A stretch of 64,000 bases of DNA from Taxillus chinensis (Eukaryota; Streptophyta; Magnoliopsida; Santalales; Loranthaceae), in the NCBI GenBank assembly GCA_023512835.1, contig CM042091.1, forward strand, positions 46,152,284-46,216,283, read 5' to 3'. Below are positions 49,719 to 61,233 of the stretch, one piece after another; within the stretch, counting starts at the first letter, position 1, and every line of letters starts with the position of its first letter. Position numbers and translations under genes: made by a program. The notes under the pieces are model-generated. The model worked only from the letters and a program-made list of their open reading frames with translations, had not been told where the DNA came from and ran no database searches.

Positions 49719-51299
49719 CATGTATCAATAATGAAACTTTTAATACAAAATTTATATGAGAACTTACAAATAAATTTATAATTAAATTTTATAAGCAATT
49801 TTATACTTTAATTATACATTTATAATTAAGATTTAAAATTAATTTGATAATAAAATTACTAAATCAAACTTTCAATTAGTATTTATTATTATAGTTTTTA
49901 TATTAAAAAATATAATAAAAAATAATTTATAGTTAAATATTAAAATTTTGAAAAATTTAAATTTAAATCTATAATTAAATTTATACATTTAATTTTAAAA
50001 TAATTTATTTAAATTATTTATAAATTTATAAATAATTTAATATTGAATTTCTAAAATTTTAATTATAAAATTAATTATAAATTTATAATTAACTTATAAA
50101 TTTTAATTATAAAAGTATTTGTGAATCCTCATATTTGTTTTGTATTAAAATTTTCATTAACAATGCACTTGACTCAATTTTACAAATAAAACTAGTTTAG
50201 TAGTTAAAAGCTTTTATTGTTTTTATAAGGTCACCAGTTTAAGTCATGACATCGCATAGTAATCATGCCCCCTTCCCCCTCAACCTAGCGCCACATCATA
50301 TTTGGGAAAGAGAGTGCAAGGATAAGAGTTTTTTTGTCAAATTATAAATAGGTGAGCATATCAATCAATTTAGTTGGTGTAAGTATTCCTTTCTTATTTA
50401 TAAATATTTATAAAATATTAAATATGTTTATTTTCAATATACAATAAATGTTGAATGAGTAATGCTATGTACAAGTAGATTATGAAGGTAATCTGCGTAG
50501 GGACATCTTTATTACTGTTGGATTGATATTATTATTTTTTAAAACTTTTTTTTCATACCAATCTAACGATATAAAGAGTGTTTCTGCACGAATTTCCTAC
50601 ACAATCTACCTGCAAATAGACTTTTTCATGTTGAATAGATCACACAAGGATAAAAGAACCCCAATAATTCAAATAGAATTAATGTCAAAACATAATTAAC
50701 CTAGATCAATTGGGATTAAGATCCTATACAATACCCAAAAGTATTGGTATAATATAATTCAATCAATCTGAACTATTGGATTTGTTTTTAACCGATAAGG
50801 TTAGACTTTTATTTAACTATATTTTTGATATAATATTTTACTGTAGTTAAATGAAAGTTTAATATAAACCATTGAAAACAAATCAAACGGTTTGAATTAG
50901 TTGAATTTCATTGTACCATAAAATACATTTGTATATCGTATGAAATCTGAATCTATAAAACAAAAAAACATAATTAACACATTAAATGGAATCGGGATTC
51001 TTTGCTATGCAACATCCCTATTGTACCTTAGAATTGCATAATTTTAGATTTTTTTTTACCCCAAATCTATGTTGTATTATTATGCATTTAAAAAAAACAC
51101 AAAAGTACAAAGTTTTAAGGGTATAGCAGGAATACTATACAATAGAGAATTAGAACTCAATTAAATGTGTCTAATAGGAGGTAAACAAATGTAGAGATAG
51201 TTAATGAGAAGGTTGACATTGGAAATAAGTGTAATGTTTTCAATACGCAATAAATGTTCAATAGATCACACAAGAATTTCATATGCCCAATGAAAGAAC
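49718..51299. other. Very AT-rich spacer, nothing recognised
   Basis: From 49740 to 50130 nearly only A and T with ttataaattt-type words. No gene or clear mobile element boundary. Confidence 0.5.
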
Positions 51300-51744
51300 C
51301 ACAATTTGAAGGTACACTCAAAAAAACTCAATTTGACAAAATTAGTTTGAATCCGACATTACAAGTTTGAAAATGAGAAAATGAATCGAAAAGTAATTTT
51401 GAAAAACGAGAAACCTAATCCGATAAACTCTAATTCAACCACAAACTTAGATCCAACAAAAATTCTAAGCAAGATAAAAACATATCTGACGTCTATGTCT
51501 AATTTGAGTAGCTCGACTAGTTCAAGATGCTTATTTAAAGACGAACATATGACAAATAACACTACACTAATCCAATTATGAGATATAGCTCCAATCCAAT
51601 ATCATCAATCTGGAACTTCATCGGTTTAAATATTACATGCAATACACTAATATTAGAGAATCTAAGCTTCATCAAGCACATCCAACACTATACAATTAAT
51701 TCAATAATGTATTTGATCTTTTATTTTAATTTGAAATTTCAACA
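51300..51744 (-). repeat. Ty1/copia 3' LTR remnant
   Basis: On the minus strand the LTR starts TGTTGAAATTTC at 51744, directly after the purine-rich tract TTTGAGGGGGTG (51756-51745), which in turn follows the copia pol end. The far end is not defined; 51300 is approximate. Confidence 0.5.
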
Positions 51745-51756
51745 CACCCCCTCAAA

Positions 51757-51960
51757 TTAAAATATCCTCTCATGTCGAGCATCTCTCATAACTTGCGTAA
51801 GGATAAGAATGATAATGGATTTGTGAAAAGATCAACAACTTGCTCTTTTGTATTACACTGCTCTAGCTCAATTATCTTTTTCTTCTATGATTTCTCAAAA
51901 AAATAAAATTTCATTTGAATATGTTAATATCTCGACTATCTTCTATCCTTCCATGTACAA
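51757..51960 (-). pseudogene. Ty1/copia polyprotein C-terminal relic
   Basis: Read on the minus strand, the words KKIIELEQCNTKEQVVDLFT are the typical end of the copia RNase H region, followed by LRKL.EMLDMRG and then the purine tract. Stops interrupt it and everything upstream is absent. Superfamily assignment rests on the EQV.D.FT motif, its place before the polypurine tract and the GGV-type tail. Confidence 0.7.
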
Positions 51961-53739
51961 TATAGGATGGTGGTAGTGGCTTGCTAGCTTGATTAGGATT
52001 TCAATCATTATTATTTTAAAATTTTAAATTTTAAAATTAATTTTATTAAAATGATGGGATAAAAATGAGAAAGTAAAATTTATAAAATTAGTTAAATTTT
52101 AGTTAAAAAATTACTAGTTGAATATGCGTTTAAAACCATCACCCTGAAGAAAATTACCTAGCTAGCCTATATAACCCGGCAATCCTTCATGGCGGTTCTT
52201 GCGGTGCGGAGAGTGGGGGGTGGGTGAAACAGAAGGAGAGATGCCTGTTGAAAATGATAGACAAGCTGATCCCATAGGTCACCATTCACCATTCACACCA
52301 CCGGGTTCCTCCGAGTCCGAAACATGATAGACCCACACCCACTCTCTAAAAGACCCATCACCCCTCCGGCACTCCTTCATTGGTGAAATGTCCACTCCCA
52401 ACGAATTTTAAACCCGGCAAGAGTGCTCGAACAATCCTCCACCGCCGCCGCCGCCGCCACCAACAATATGCATCACTACCCGTCTGTCCTATCACCAAAG
52501 TCACTTCACCAGCAATACATACAACGTTTTAGAGAGAAAATTTAATTAGAATACTCGAGGAAAGCATGCAACAATCATAAATTTGATCTTCGATGCGATC
52601 AAACAATCACAGCCGTGAAGTTCCAAAACACACGGACGACACGATTCCTCTTAATTAATTAGCGCCCCCACAAAGAAACCCACTCCGCTCCTGATCGACT
52701 GTCATCATCAGACGAGACACCTGCGCCTTCAATGACATGACAAGCACTAGAAATATTATCCATGTTCACCCCCTAAATAATAATAGAATCACCCAAGTCA
52801 ACCCAAGGAAGGGGAAATAACTAACGCTGCTATTCCCAAGAGGGAAAAAAGCACTACAGTCAATAACATCCACTAGCCATCGATGTGTCACAGAGTCAAA
52901 TCAACCCGGACAACGATCAGTAGGGTCTGTAATGTATGTGCAAGGTGTCGATTGTTGATAGTCATTTGTCACGCCAAGTTCTTATAGATGCAACAAACCC
53001 ATGACCCACCACAACTCATCCCCACTTCCACCGCTAGATGCTTAACAGTCTCCGCCAAACGAAAGAGAGCTATATCCCCAGTTATAAGGCACCTTGCCTC
53101 CAAACCAGCTTTGCATGCATACTTCATAGTTTAAAAATGAGTAAAAAAAAAATAGAATTGTTTACTATATCCATAATCGGCTTTGTTGAGCTTTCATACA
53201 ATTGAAAGGTTTACACAAAGGGAAGCGACGGTGGGAATATATCAACAGTTTGGTTCAATGATCAGATCGAGTGTTGACAAATGGCAAAAATCCGGGGTAA
53301 AGCAATTATTAAAAAAAACACCAAGTGGGCCTTTTGAATGGATGGCTGATCCATCGACTTCTTTCCTTAATGTGAGCATAAGATTTATTTTATTGATTTC
53401 GTTACTTGATTAACGATACGAAGTGTTTGTTTTAGTGTGTTTTTCTCACATAAATGATATATAACATAGTCATTCTCAAAAGAATTATTTAAGCGGAAGA
53501 AAATTAATCATAGTTATTAATTGTTGCAAGTTTATTTGTTAGATTAACTCCAATCCACACTCTCTGTTATGTATATACGTAGAGAGCAAAATTTTAAAAC
53601 TATGCTCCAATCAGCTTTTTACATTACTCTTCGTATGTAAATATTGCTATATTAATTCTTTATTTGTGAAGAGTTACTATTTATTATCTACATTATTTTT
53701 TTTTCTTTTTCTCTCCTCTCTATCTTGCCCCATCCTAGC
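51961..53739. other. Intergenic stretch with mixed composition, no supported gene
   Basis: 52135-53130 is GC-richer than its surroundings and includes a (CCG)n run near 52441-52460. No frame there has a recognisable domain or splice-compatible structure. A 76-codon plus-strand frame at 53183-53413 has no recognised relative and no codon evidence. Confidence 0.4.
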
Positions 53740-54005
53740 TAGGGATGCCAAAAGCAACCCAACCCGCCCCGACCCGGGATGCCTCGACTCGAAATGACCC
53801 GCCTCGACAAGCCATCGGGTCGGGCCCGAGACTTATCCGACTTGAGAATTTTAAGTAAGTTTAATGTAAAAACTGCTAACCCGACTTGGCCCTACCCGAA
53901 CTGCCCAAACCCTCGGGTCAGGTCTGATTCGGGTCAACATAATCATTTTGGGTCGGGTTTGAGTCGGGCGATACCCCAACCCGACCCGGCCCGTTGCCAT
54001 CCCTA
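53740..54005. mobile_element. Small hAT-like element (TAGGGATG ends), 266 bp
   Basis: The left end TAGGGATGCCAAAAGCAACC and the right end read inward, TAGGGATGGCAACGGGCC, are inverted repeats. The interior is permuted cccgacccg and gggtcgggt words, a well-known plant non-autonomous hAT type. The 8-bp flanks atcctagc / atcccaac agree at six of eight positions, consistent with a decayed 8-bp target duplication. No transposase. Confidence 0.6.
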
Positions 54006-54879
54006 ATCCCAACCGCTCCCCATCCCAACTGCTGCAGTCAACCCCCACCATCACTGGCCCCTCCTTGCGCCACCGACTAGCGCCCTTGGTCGACCATCAT
54101 TTGGAGGATGGCGTCGCGAGTCCCTTGGTCCAACTCACGAGCCACAGACCAAAAGAGGACTATGGAGGATGGCGTTGCGGAAAATAGGCTTTACAAATGG
54201 GGGGAGGGAGAGATCGCGCAACGGCAAGGGGGCAGGGGAGGTCACGTAGCATTGTGGGAGATCTCACAGCGGCGGGGGACAGGGGAAGTCGCATGCAGCA
54301 CCGTGGGGGAGCAGAGGTCACACGACAAGGAGCTGGCAGTGTGGGGAAGGGGAGGAGAACACGCAGCGACAGGGGATCGCGTAGCGTGAGGGAATCGCGA
54401 CAGCGGCTGGAGTTTTATTAATATTTTAATAAAAATATAAGTTAAATAAAGAATAAGGTTAAAGTTGAATGTATAAAATAGTTCTCTACATTTAAAAAAA
54501 TTTCTATAAATGAAAAAAATATACAAATTAGTATTAGAGTTGCTCTTATATAATTTGTGATACTTCTATTATCTATTAAAGTTTCTAGGGCCATGAGTAG
54601 CTAAGTTTATTTATATTTTAAAATAAGAGATTTTATTTTATTTTTTTGATTTTTCACAAATGTAACTATATATTTTGGGAATCAAGAAAATGCTAAAAAC
54701 CCATTAAGAGACAACCATGTTAACCTACCATCACTTGGGTTTTAGAATTGAACAATAAAAGTTAATTTTATAACAAGCTCATTGACAATTTTAGTTGTTT
54801 TAAAAAAACAACTAAGAAAGAGTAACAAAGCGTGCCATAACAATATCAATATTAGAGCAGTCGTAGCAGACTCGTTAGA
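54006..54879. other. Purine-rich stretch followed by AT-rich spacer
   Basis: 54100-54410 is G-rich with gggaggg, cgcgcaacgg and caggggaggtcac words, similar in style to the G-rich element at 55050-55628. Open frames over it are compositional. The rest is AT-rich without features. Confidence 0.35.
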
Positions 54880-55628
54880 GGTTAAATAATAGCTAATTAA
54901 TAGCTAACGTGGAAAAAAACATCTTGCATTAGCCTCTTTATTGCTACAGTCATTTTAGCGTTCGGTTAAAATCCTTGCCAAATTTAGCCAGTCGGACCTG
55001 CACGCTAAATATTATTTGTAATTAAAATAATATTTGAATGATAAATGCCGGTGAAGCTGTATTAGGGGTGGACGATTTCTGGTTGTGCTCCTCTTCTTGC
55101 TCCTTGCTCCTGAAGGAGACAAAGATCCATCTTCATCCCAAGGAGCCTTGCAGGGGGGAGGGACGGCGGCGGCGGCAGATCTGTGCAGGAAGGGATGGGG
55201 CGTGACGGGCGTGCAGCAAGGGGCGGGGTGCGGCGCGTGAGGGGGAGGGGAGTGGCAACGATCCGTGTAGGGGGGGGGGGTGGCAACGGAGGCGGTTGTC
55301 TTTGGAGGGGATGGGGCGAGGCGGCCATGTAGCAAGGGGTGGGGTGTGGCGCGTGTGTAGGGGAGAGGCGGCGGCAACAGATCCGTGTGGGGGGGGGGGC
55401 GTGTAGCAAGGGGTGGGGTGTAGTAGCCGTGCGGGGAGGCGCGGCTGCGTGCAACAAGGGGTGGGGAATGGAGGCCGTGCAAGGGGATGGGCGGCGGTGG
55501 CGATGGGCGTCCAGGAGGGGATGGGGCATGGCGGGGGAGTGAAGGGGGAAGGGGCGGCGAGAGGGAGTAGGGGGGATGGGGCATGGTGGGGGAGAGTGTA
55601 GGGGAGGCGCGGCGGCTGTGCAGCAAGG
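54880..55628. mobile_element. G-rich repeat element, left part (split by the chromovirus)
   Basis: From 55150 the plus strand is a chain of ggggtggggcgtggcgg, gtgtagcaagggg and gcggcggcaacag words repeating about every 60-90 bp. The chain resumes beyond the chromovirus at 61234 with aaggggtggggcatggagg. The boundary with AT-rich DNA at 54880-55020 may be the element end. On the minus strand it gives Pro/His-rich frames of up to 204 residues, which I reject as compositional. Element class unknown. Confidence 0.4.
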
Positions 55629-56012
55629 TGTCATGGGGTCATCCTTTATAGCAGCTTAACCCGTGCGGCACCTAATTCCCACCCGTACAAAGGAACGCTA
55701 GGTCAGCCTAACTCGTCGCATTTGGATTGGAACCCATCGATCCGTTGTAAAGCATTTGTGTAAGGAAGCGCTTAGCGGAAAAACGATTGAACGAAGGCAA
55801 CAAACGATTGTATTGATTGCTTGAAAGCTTTACAACATCACTCCCCTACATATAGATGTTAACACGTTTCTCGCTATGTCACCAGGAGACATCATATATG
55901 ATCGAAATCTAAAATCTCTACAACTTACCCTATAAGCTAAGTACAACACTTTACAAGGGGAAAATACCTCAAAATAGCCTAAGTGTGCTAGGATAAGCCT
56001 CGGTCCGTGACA
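55629..56012 (-). repeat. Chromovirus 3' LTR
   Basis: 384 bp, TG...CA bounded, preceded on the element strand by the polypurine tract at 56025-56013. Confidence 0.95.
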
Positions 56013-56059
56013 TTCTCCCCCACCCGATTTCGCAGCGTCCTCGTTGCGTCTTCGGCTTC

Positions 56060-57372
56060 CTCAAGCTCGTCAAACTACCTGATGTAACGTTCGACTCCTT
56101 CACGGTACTCTTCAATCTCCTTGGAGAATTGCCCCAGATCCTCTTCCTTCTCCCAGCTTGCCTCTTCAATCGGCTTGTTCTTCCATTGGACGTAGTACTC
56201 CACCCGGCTTGGATCTACGCCTCTTCTTGGCACGACTCTACGGAATGGATTTTCTCTATCTCTTTGTCGTAGGTCTTGCCTGTTGATGCTGTTGGTGTCC
56301 GCACCGCCCTTTGTCCGCTCATATCTTCCAAGTCTTCGTGGTAAGGCTTGAGCAAACTAACGTGGAACACCAGATGCCTTTGTAAGCTAGTCAGGAGGTC
56401 CAGTTTGTATGAGACCTTCCCACCTCTCTTAAGTACTTTGAAAGGCCCCTCATATCGGCGCACCAAACCCTTATGCAATTGTCTAAGTGCTTTGGTTTGG
56501 CGCGGAAGGAGTTTGAGCATCACCATGTCTCCTTCTTGAAATTCTAAGGGCCTCCTTTGTTGATCCGCCCACTTCTTCATCTTTTTCGCCGCTTTGTGCA
56601 AGTATGCCCTAGCCAGATCCGTCTGTTCATGTCATCCTTTTGCAAACTTGAATGCCGCGGGGCTCTTTCCAATATACCCCCGAGTGATGGAAGTGGCGTC
56701 AATGGTTCTTTGCCCATTGCGAGTTGAACGGGCTCTTGTTCGTGGACTCGCTCTTCTGTAAGTTATATGAGAATTGGGCTATGTCCAACAACTTGGCCCA
56801 ATCTCTTTGATTGGCACTCACATAGTGCCTCAGGTATAGCTCCAGTAAGCCATTGACACGCTCCGTTTGGCAGTCTGTTTGTGGGTGAAAACTTGTTGAA
56901 AAGTTGGCCCAATCTCTTTGATTGGCACTCACATAGTGCCTCAGGTATAGCTCCAGTAAGCCATTGACACGCTCCGTTTGGCCGTCTGTTTGTGGGTGAA
57001 AACTTGTTGAAAAGTTTAAGTCCGAACCCATTATCCGGAATAGCTCGGTCCAAAAACCGCCCAAGAAATCGTGAGTCCCGATCGCTCACAATAGTCTTTG
57101 GAATGCCCCGACTTCACCACGTACTTGAAGAATAGTGGCCGTGTCGCTGCCGTCTGGTCCTTCATAGCTGGAATGAAAACTCCATACTTAGAGAATCGGT
57201 CGACCACCACAATGATCGTGTCGCATCCTTCGGATCTTGGGAGACAAACAATGAAGTCCATGGAGACGCTCTCCCAAGGTCTTTCCGGGGTAGGCAAAGG
57301 TTCTAACAATCCTGCCGATTGCCGATTCTCTATCTTGTTTTGTTGGCACACAAGACAAGTTCTCACGTACAC
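56060..57372 (-). pseudogene. Chromovirus integrase core, C-terminal domain and chromodomain (broken)
   Basis: 57372-57031 reads RTCLVCQQNK (second half of the integrase zinc finger), then PWESVSMDFIVCLPRS with the first catalytic Asp. After a frameshift the second Asp lies in SDRDSRFLG (about 57085). 57014-56793 carries a tandem 111-bp duplication of the FHPQTDGQTERVN segment containing the catalytic Glu. 56601-56215 is the integrase C-terminal part (EGDMVMLKLLPRQ; RRYEGPFKVLKR; FHVSLLKPY). From about 56215 to 56090, after a stop, VEYYVQWKNKP and EEASWEKEEDL mark a chromodomain, which in active elements steers insertion towards chromatin marks. Confidence 0.9.
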
Positions 57373-57396
57373 TTGGACGTCCTCGTAAAGTTGAGG

Positions 57397-58956
57397 CTAG
57401 TAGTAGCTCCGTTCCACCAACGCCAAGGTACGATCGACTCCGGGATGGCCAGCCCACCGCGAGTTGTGACATTCTTTGAGGATGTCTCTCTTCAAACTTC
57501 CCCATTTGGGAACGTACACCCATTCCCCTCGAGTATGGAGCAAGTCGCCCCTTAACCAAAATCGCCGCGTCTTCCCAGCTTTGGTGCATTCCACCAAGGA
57601 CTTGGCTAATGGATCGTGCTCCATTCCTTCCTTCAGTTTGTCCACCAGGGGGAATTGTGGTTGGCTAATGGCTGCGAGTTCCGCCTTTCGACTTAGTGCA
57701 TCGGCCACCACATTATTTGTGCCCGGTTTGTACTCGAGCATAAAGTCGAATTGCGCTAGGAGTCCTTGCCATCGTGCTTGCTTCGGAGTTAAGTTCCTTT
57801 GAGTTAGAAAATAACTCGTAGCAATGTTGTCTGTCTTCACCACGAACTTGGACCCTAGCAAGTAATGCCTCCACACCCGAAGGCAATGCATAACTGTCGT
57901 CATCTCCTTTTCATGCACTGCGTACCTCCGTTCGGTGCCATTAAGTTTCCGGCTTTCATATGCTACAAGATGCCCCTCCTGCATTAGAACTCCACCGATG
58001 GCAAAGTCTAAAACATCCGTGTGAACTTCATAAGGCTTTGTATGGTCCGGCAGTGCCATCACTGGTCCGTTTGTCGTGGCTTGCTTTAACTTCTCGAATG
58101 CCTCTCGGCAAGCATCATCCCACACCCAAGTCTTGTTCTTCTTTAATAGTTCCGTCAAGGGTGCGGCAATGTGGGAATAGCCACGGATGAATCTTCTATA
58201 GTAGTTAACCAAGCCAAGGAATGAACGCATCTCAGGGACTTTTTTAGGCGTCTCCCATTCCTTGATGGCTAACACTTTTTTGTTATCCATCTTTAACTTG
58301 CCGCCGCCGATAATGTGACCCAAGAAGGGTACCTCCTTCGTTGCAAAGTCACATTTCTCCTTCTTGACAAAGAGTTGGTTCTCCCTTAAGATTTGGAAAA
58401 CCCGCTGTAGGTGTGCCTTGTGTTCTTCCAACGTTTTGCTATAGACGACAATGTCATTAAGATACACTACGACGAATCTGTCCAAGTATGGTTGGAAGAT
58501 CCGGTTCATCAACGTACAGAATGTGGCAGGGGCGTTTATGAGGCCAAAGGGCACCACCAAGAACTCGTAAGAGCCATATCTCGTGACGCACACCGTCTTT
58601 GCCTCATCACCTTCGGCTATCCGCACTTGCCAATATCCCGACCGCAAATCTAGCTTTGAGAACCATCTCGCAGCACCAAGTTGATCAAAGAGGTCGGATA
58701 TGAGTGGGATGGGGTAGCTGTTCTTCACCGTAATCTTGTTTAGCGCCCTATAGTCAATGCATAGCCGCATCAACCCATCGTGCTTCTTTTGGAACAACAC
58801 CGGTGCTCCAAATGGCGCTTTGGATGGCCGAATAAATCCGGCATCCAACAAGTCTTTCAATTGTTTCCGAAGTTCCTCCAACTCCGGTGGTGCCATCCGA
58901 TAAGGCACTGTAGCGGTAGGCCTTGCACCGGCCTCTAGCTCGATCTTATGGTCCAC
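57397..58956 (-). pseudogene. Chromovirus reverse transcriptase, RNase H and integrase zinc-finger start (519-codon open frame)
   Basis: The longest intact frame of the element. RT motifs in order: [12 protein letters not shown] (residues 65-76), [14 protein letters not shown] (100-113), [10 protein letters not shown] (137-146) and YLNDIVVYS (165-173). In the last, the usual YxDD box has Asn for its first Asp (codon 58458-58456), which should abolish polymerase activity. RNase H follows ([27 protein letters not shown]), then DALSRK and the start of the integrase HHCC finger ([10 protein letters not shown]). It ends at a stop right after ERSYY. Upstream is another stop, at about 58975. Confidence 0.95.
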
Positions 58957-59202
58957 CTCTCGCTTCGGCGGAAGTTATTTGGGGAGTTCGGGTGGCATAA
59001 CGTCCCCAAACTCTTCAAGGACCGTCTTCACTTCGGTTGGAGGCTCCTCCCCAACACTTAGGCATTCTTCCTTCACCATAGCAATGAAGGTTGGCTCCTG
59101 TCGCCTAACTCCTTTAGACAGTTAGAGCGCCGAAAGAGACCTCACCTTGAGTTCCTCCTCCCTCATTACTTTCACCATGCACGTCTTCCCCTCGTCCATG
59201 AT

Positions 59203-59520
59203 TCACATTGTGTTGGTGATAGGAATTGGAATTGCTCGCACCTGGTCAACGAACTCCATCCCCAATACCATGGGATAGTCGTCCATCGACACCACGGAGA
59301 GATTCACCTTGCCTCTCCACTCGCCGATACTTAGCTCGACACCTCGAGCCACACCATGGATCGGACTGGCACTAGAGTTCACCGCCTTCAGCCAGCCCTT
59401 CTCTTCCTTGTAGACTATCCCCAATCTACGAGCTTCTTCCACCTTGATGAAGTTGTTGGTCGCACCTATATCCACCAAGGCCTTAGTTTCAAGGTTGTTG
59501 GCCTTAGCGAGCACGTACAT
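59203..59520 (-). pseudogene. Chromovirus aspartic protease segment
   Basis: Frame of 105 codons with ALVDIGATNNFI, the retroviral-type protease active site with Ile where Ser/Thr is usual (DIG for D-S/T-G), and PMVLGMEFV, the conserved second strand. In-frame stops bound it on both sides, separating it from gag and RT. Confidence 0.9.
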
Positions 59521-59529
59521 GCGGCCTTT

Positions 59530-60782
59530 TTATTGTCCGGACGGTGGCACCTCTACCTTCGCCTTGATTGCATTGAGGAGTTGCAAGGAACCAAGTCTTG
59601 GATCCCTCGCATCCCTTCCTTCATCTTCATTGATCATCGCCAAGAGCTTGGAGCGCTTTGGGCACTCAAACGCCTTGTGAGGGCCTTCACAAAGGAAACA
59701 GGAGATCCTTGGCTTCTCTCCGTCCTTGGAACTATTCGCGAAATGTTTTGGGCGAAAATCCTCAGACGATTGAAAGGGTCTCCCTTTTCCTTCACTTCGG
59801 TTGTCTCCCCCATGCTTCTCCTTGTGGAACCTGTTCGTCTTGGAAGTCGATGAAAAACTGGTGGCCTTCTCCGGCTTCTTGTATTCGATGAGTGATTCGG
59901 CCACCGCCATGGCCGACGCTAGGTCCTGCACATTCCTCCGCTGCAGCTCCAGCTTCGCCCATTGTTGCAATCAGTCCATGAAGGAAAATAATGAATCTTT
60001 CGCGGACATGTCCGGGATCTCCAAGATGAGTTCTGAAAACTCGCAGACGTACTCCCGCACCGTGCCTTTGTGGGTAAGGCGCCGAAGTTTCGCCCGGGAC
60101 TCGTCCTCCGCGTTCTGGGGATAGAATTGGGCCTTGATCTCCCGCTTGAAATCCGCCCAATTGTCGATGACGCATAGGCCGCACTCCTTGTCGGCATATC
60201 GTCTCCTCCACCACACCATAGCTGAATCGACTAAGTATAGTGGAGCGGTCTTCACCTTCTTTGCCTCGTCCACAATGTTCAAGGCATCGAAATATTGCTC
60301 CATGGTCCAGAGGAAGTCGTCTAACTCCCTCGCATTCCTTGACCCAACATAGGTCTTAGGTTTCGGCACGTCGATTTTGGAGCTGGAATGGCCGCCAACG
60401 CCATCTTGGGTGACCGCCATCTTGCAGAGAGACCAATCCGCCTTGATCTCTTTGATTTCGTCTTGCATCGCCAGGATTTGGGACGTGAGAGTGTTCTTTA
60501 GGCCGTCGAACCGAGAATTCATGTCATCCATGACGGAGTTGAGAAGCCCTTGCATCCTCCCAAAGCTTTCCTCACCCTCTGAGTCCAGCTTTTCGATGCT
60601 TTCAGTGTGCTCCTCGACCACCTCCATCTGTTGGCTAACGCCAACTCCAATTTGGCTAGCCGACTCTCAGCGGACATGTTTCCTGAAACGGACTTATCTC
60701 TCCTCCGTTCCTTAGCGTGGTGCTCCTTGTCGCGGCCTTCGTGGTCGCCACCACTAGTGACAACAGATCCTCCGTTTGTCAT
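59530..60782 (-). pseudogene. Chromovirus gag (broken by stop and frameshift)
   Basis: Starts MTNGGSVVTSGGDHEG (60782). Near 60630 the coding sense moves to another frame (MEVVEEHTESIEKL), so a one-base shift is present. The capsid-like core (ELDDFLWTMEQYFDAL; WWRRRYADKECG; FYPQNAEDESRAKLRRL) runs to a stop at about 59971 within the FMD..LQQWAK segment. After it comes the frame with the CCHC zinc knuckle (CFLCEGPHKAFEC), ending at 59530. All gag landmarks are in the normal order. Confidence 0.92.
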
Positions 60783-60834
60783 TTTTACACCGTCTCGAAG
60801 TTTTTGATTGTTCCACCGAACTTAGCACCAACTT

Positions 60835-60847
60835 GGCTCTGATACCA
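60835..60847 (-). other. Chromovirus primer-binding site (tRNA initiator-Met type)
   Basis: TGGTATCAGAGCC on the element strand, two bases after the 5' LTR end; the standard plant minus-strand primer site. Confidence 0.95.
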
Positions 60848-60849
60848 CT

Positions 60850-61233
60850 TGTCACGAGGTCAGCCTTTATAGCAGCTTAACCCGTGCGGCACCTAGTTCC
60901 CACCCGTACAAAGGAACGCTAGGTCAGCCTAACTCGTCGCATTTGGATCGGAACCCATCGATCCGTTGTAAAGCATTTGTGTAGGGAAACGCTTAGCGGA
61001 AAAACGATTGAACGAAGGCAACAAACGATTGTATTGATTGGTTGAAAGCTTTACAACATCACTCCCCTACATATAGATGTTAACACGTTTCTGGCTATGT
61101 CACCAGGAGACATCATATATGATCGAAATCTAAAATCTCTACAACTTACTCTATAAGCTAAGTACAACACTTTACAAGGGGAAAATATCCCAAAATAGCC
61201 TAAGTGTGCTAGAATAAGCCTCGGTCCGTGACA
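60850..61233 (-). repeat. Chromovirus 5' LTR
   Basis: 384 bp, equal in length to the 3' LTR, differing from it at about 13 positions counted by eye. Confidence 0.95.

Larger units (their letters stand above)
55629..61233 (-). mobile_element. Chromovirus (Ty3/gypsy with chromodomain), full length but inactivated
   Basis: 5605-bp element on the minus strand: 5' LTR 61233-60850, initiator-Met primer-binding site TGGTATCAGAGCC (60847-60835), gag, protease, reverse transcriptase, RNase H, integrase, chromodomain, polypurine tract GGGTGGGGGAGAA just inside the 3' LTR, and 3' LTR 56012-55629. Both LTRs are 384 bp, begin TGTCACGG and end TGACA. I count about 13 differences by eye. AAGG flanks both sides (4-bp, short for a gypsy duplication). 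Inactivated by stops in gag, at the gag/pol joins and in integrase, by frameshifts, and by Asn in place of the first Asp of the RT active site. Confidence 0.95.

Noticed and set aside
53183..53413. 76-codon plus-strand frame that reads protein-like in places
   Set aside because: No known domain, no supported splice partners, isolated; not enough to call a gene.
55012..55634. Pro/His-rich open frames of 204 and 190 codons, minus strand
   Set aside because: Two overlapping frames are open at once over a G-rich tandem-word element, which is expected from composition (few stops in C-rich frames); neither has a domain.
59356..60807. Several plus-strand open frames over the chromovirus gag/protease
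   Set aside because: Antisense shadows; gag and protease motifs are on the minus strand.
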